The position numbers were made by a program, and so were the translations under genes. Shown here one piece after another: positions 13,176-15,335 of a stretch of DNA of 15,335 nt. Position 1 is the first letter of the stretch. Each line of letters starts with the position of its first letter. This DNA is from DTU063 sp001512695. GTDB lineage: Bacteria > Bacillota > Thermosediminibacteria > Thermosediminibacterales > Tepidanaerobacteraceae. Where the stretch lies: positions 1 through 15,335 of the forward strand of contig JBASOM010000135.1 of assembly GCA_049658265.1 (NCBI GenBank). The letters are read 5' to 3'. The notes under the pieces were generated by a model that ran no database searches, was not told where the DNA came from, and saw nothing but the letters and a program-made list of their open reading frames with translations.

Positions 13176-15181
13176 TAAAAGCGGATTCTGATTTCATAAC
13201 GTTTAATTGTGCGGATTATAGCAACAATCCGCAGCTTTTGTTCTCGCAATTGTTTGGATACACAAAAGGCGCTTTCAGCGGTGCTGATTCTGATAAACCG
13301 GGTCTTGTGGAAATGGCGGACGGCAGTATGCTCTTCTTAGATGAGATACACCGATTACCACCTGAAGGCCAGGAAACATTGTTTAATTTAATGGACTACG
13401 GGACTTTTCGGCGCCTCGGTGAAACGAAGAAAATCCGTGAAGCTCAGGTGCGAATAGTTGGCGCAACCACCATCAGCCCGGACTCAGTATTGCTCCAAAC
13501 TTTTCTTAGGCGTATCCCCCTTGTTATACACATTCCGGGTTTGGATGAAAGGCCTTTAGTTGAGCGTATGGCATTTATAGACAAATTCTTTTCTCAGGAA
13601 TCAGAAAAAATCGGTGTTCCTATTAATGTTGACAGTGATATAGTCAGGGCTTTGCTCTTATATGAATGTCCAGGAAATATAGGTCAATTAAAAAGTGATA
13701 TTCAACTTATGTGTGCACTGGCCTTTGTAGAGTTTTCGGCTTCCGGGGCCAAAGAGATCGTAATTAATAACAAACATATTAAAGAACAGTTAAGAAAATA
13801 TACAAAAGAAGCTTTTGAGTACAACGACTTACTGGAACAGTTTACCGGCAAACAGAAGAAATGGTGCAGATTCAGCTCAGATAATATAAGTCTGCCTTCA
13901 AATGATAAGGAAGATATATACTCAGATATCACCGATTGGGTAGCTGAATTTATAGATTCGGATGTGCCTAAAGAAAAAGCAAACAGCATTATTAAAGAAG
14001 AGGTCAAGAGTTATTATGATTTTTTGCAAAGCATAGGTGAAGATGAGCACAGCATAGAAAAAGTTTTCGGAAAAATTGTAAGTACCCGTATAATGAAAAT
14101 TACGCATCAGGTTCTAAACAAAGTCAGTTTTCCCAAGGGCGTTCGCATAAGCAGACGACTACTTTTCTTTTTATTGTCCATTCATTTAAACTCTGCTATA
14201 AAGCGTATAGAGTCGGGGATACAACTTGATAATTCCCATTTAAAAGATTTGGACAAAAAGTCCCAATACTATTTTATCGCTCATCAGATAGCAAAGACCG
14301 TATCAGCGCTAATAAACAAGGATATACCTGAAAGCGAAATAGATTACATTGCTTTGACCGTCAATAGAGTGCAAACATTGAAACAGGAAGACTATCCCAG
14401 AGTTGCAGTAGTTGTTTGCAGTAAAAGTGAAAGAGCCGAACAAATGGTAAAGATGGCGCAAAATCTTTTAGTAACGGACCAAGGAACAAGCCTCACAATT
14501 AATCCTCAATGGAAACCCGACCAGTGCAAGACAGCTATCAGTCAAACCTTCCAAGCAGTCGATGAAGGTAAAGGTATAATTTTTCTGTGCAACCATTCTT
14601 CAGTTAGAGATTATGCAAGAGAGATAAGCATAGAAACCGGAATAAAAGTTGCAACAATAAGCAGGGTATCTACAGAAATTGTAATAGAAGCCATACGATT
14701 GGCACTTGAACCCAGTCTTACTTTAAATGATGTAGTTAATAATCTCATGAAAATGACGCCGGAAGGGAGTAGTTTAGATTTTAATACTTCTAAGGGAGTT
14801 GATGTGGTTGTTTTTGCTAATGTGGGGTCTCAAAAAATTTCAAGAGATGTACGGCACAGACTGCTAAATAAAATTAATGCACAGCGATTAAGAGTAGTCA
14901 ATGTTTTTGGCAAAGATAAAAATGAGTTAAAACATAAAATTTATGATTTACCTGACTTCAATAATATCATTGCAATTATTGGCTCCGTTGACCCTGAAGT
15001 TGACAAACCATTTATCTCTCTTGAATCTTTATCGGGAAATGAAGAGCTTAAGAAAATATATTCTCTATTAAAACAGAACAAACTTGGGAACGATGATATA
15101 AATAATGTCAGTGAAAAGGGCTTGTTAAAGACCATTAAGTTTAATTTAGATAGGTTGGACTCATTTTGGTCAGTAAAATAG
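13157..15181 (+). pseudogene. LevR-family PTS-controlled sigma-54 activator, remaining AAA+/PRD/EII-like part
   Basis: LevR-type proteins activate sigma-54 promoters of PTS sugar operons and are tuned by phosphorylation. Homology begins near DSDFITFNCADYSNNPQ (from 13184) and continues through the sigma-54 contact loop GAFSGA (13268-13285), Walker B SMLFLDEIH (13325-13351) and a PGNIGQLKSDI C-terminal AAA+ helix region. It then covers one PRD (about 13919-14371, with SIHLNSAIKRIESG and IPESEIDYIAL), an EIIA-like domain (from RVAVVV, 14400) and an EIIB-like region (DVVVFANVGS onward, from 14801). The Walker A region that should precede FNCADY is absent. There is no plausible start codon with a ribosome site; a TTG at 13238 lies inside conserved sequence. 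The EIIA-like segment reads VCSKS where a His is normal, and the second PRD is missing: the frame ends with DRLDSFWSVK. I treat it as the larger part of a decayed gene. Confidence 0.85.
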
Positions 15182-15335
15182 TGAATAATCTTTTTATTGG
15201 AGTGTTTAAAATCTGTTTAAACAGAAGTCGTTGTCTGTGACTTATGTTTATTTTTTTCTGATTTGAAAAGTTTTATTTTTATATTAAAAATAAAGTCTAT
15301 TACCTATATAATACCTTACGTTAGAGGTACATAAT
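15182..15335 (+). other. AT-rich noncoding tail
   Basis: No gene, sigma-54 promoter or PTS gene start is visible here. It holds two direct copies of TGTTTAAA (15203-15210 and 15214-15221). It also holds a perfect 10-bp AT-only inverted repeat, TTTATTTTTA-TAT-TAAAAATAAA (15272-15294), which might act as a weak terminator. Confidence 0.6.

Overview
The window looks like the chromosome of an anaerobic, endospore-forming Firmicute of the clostridial type with moderate G+C, plausibly an acetogen or other CO/CO2-metabolising thermophile relative. The reasons are the C-terminal part of an anaerobic Ni-Fe carbon monoxide dehydrogenase (cooS), three genes with SPOCS/DUF3794 or SPOCS-like repeats (a domain of spore-envelope proteins), an FMN riboswitch, a tryptophan T-box leader, strong AGGAGG-type ribosome binding sites throughout, and a LevR-type sigma-54 activator. 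I cannot name the genus from the sequence.

Layout. Positions 1-410 hold the 3' end of cooS, broken by a one-base frameshift, and its terminator. Positions 499-1421 hold a lone cas2 followed closely by a LUD-domain gene. A two-way terminator separates these from a convergent M18 aminopeptidase gene (1502-2917, minus). Next come two RNA-controlled units, each driven by a TTGACA-N17-TATTAT promoter: an FMN riboswitch with the riboflavin transporter gene ribU (3007-3819), and a tryptophan T-box leader with trpB2 and trpP (3841-6273). The T-box, the stand-alone tryptophan synthase beta-like enzyme and the tryptophan transporter form one logical unit: when charged tRNA-Trp is scarce, the cell imports tryptophan or makes it from indole and serine.

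Positions 6324-12792 form a spore-envelope island. A four-repeat SPOCS gene on the minus strand is divergent from a two-gene operon on the plus strand (a protein with five degenerate SPOCS-like units and a small winged-helix protein). A third gene follows, encoding a membrane-anchored protein with a long acidic linker and three SPOCS domains. That gene has a strong internal ribosome binding site placed exactly where the SPOCS part begins, so it may make two products. None of the three proteins shows the LysM domain of SipL/SafA-type proteins. This island is the best candidate for something not yet described.

Positions 12969-15181 hold the remains of a LevR-family PTS-controlled sigma-54 activator. 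The N-terminal helix-turn-helix survives, but an internal deletion has removed the Walker A ATP site and shifted the frame, and the second PRD is missing. No PTS operon follows within the window. The last 154 bases are AT-rich and noncoding. A 36-base terminator-like sequence occurs twice, after trpP and after the last SPOCS gene, with only two differences.
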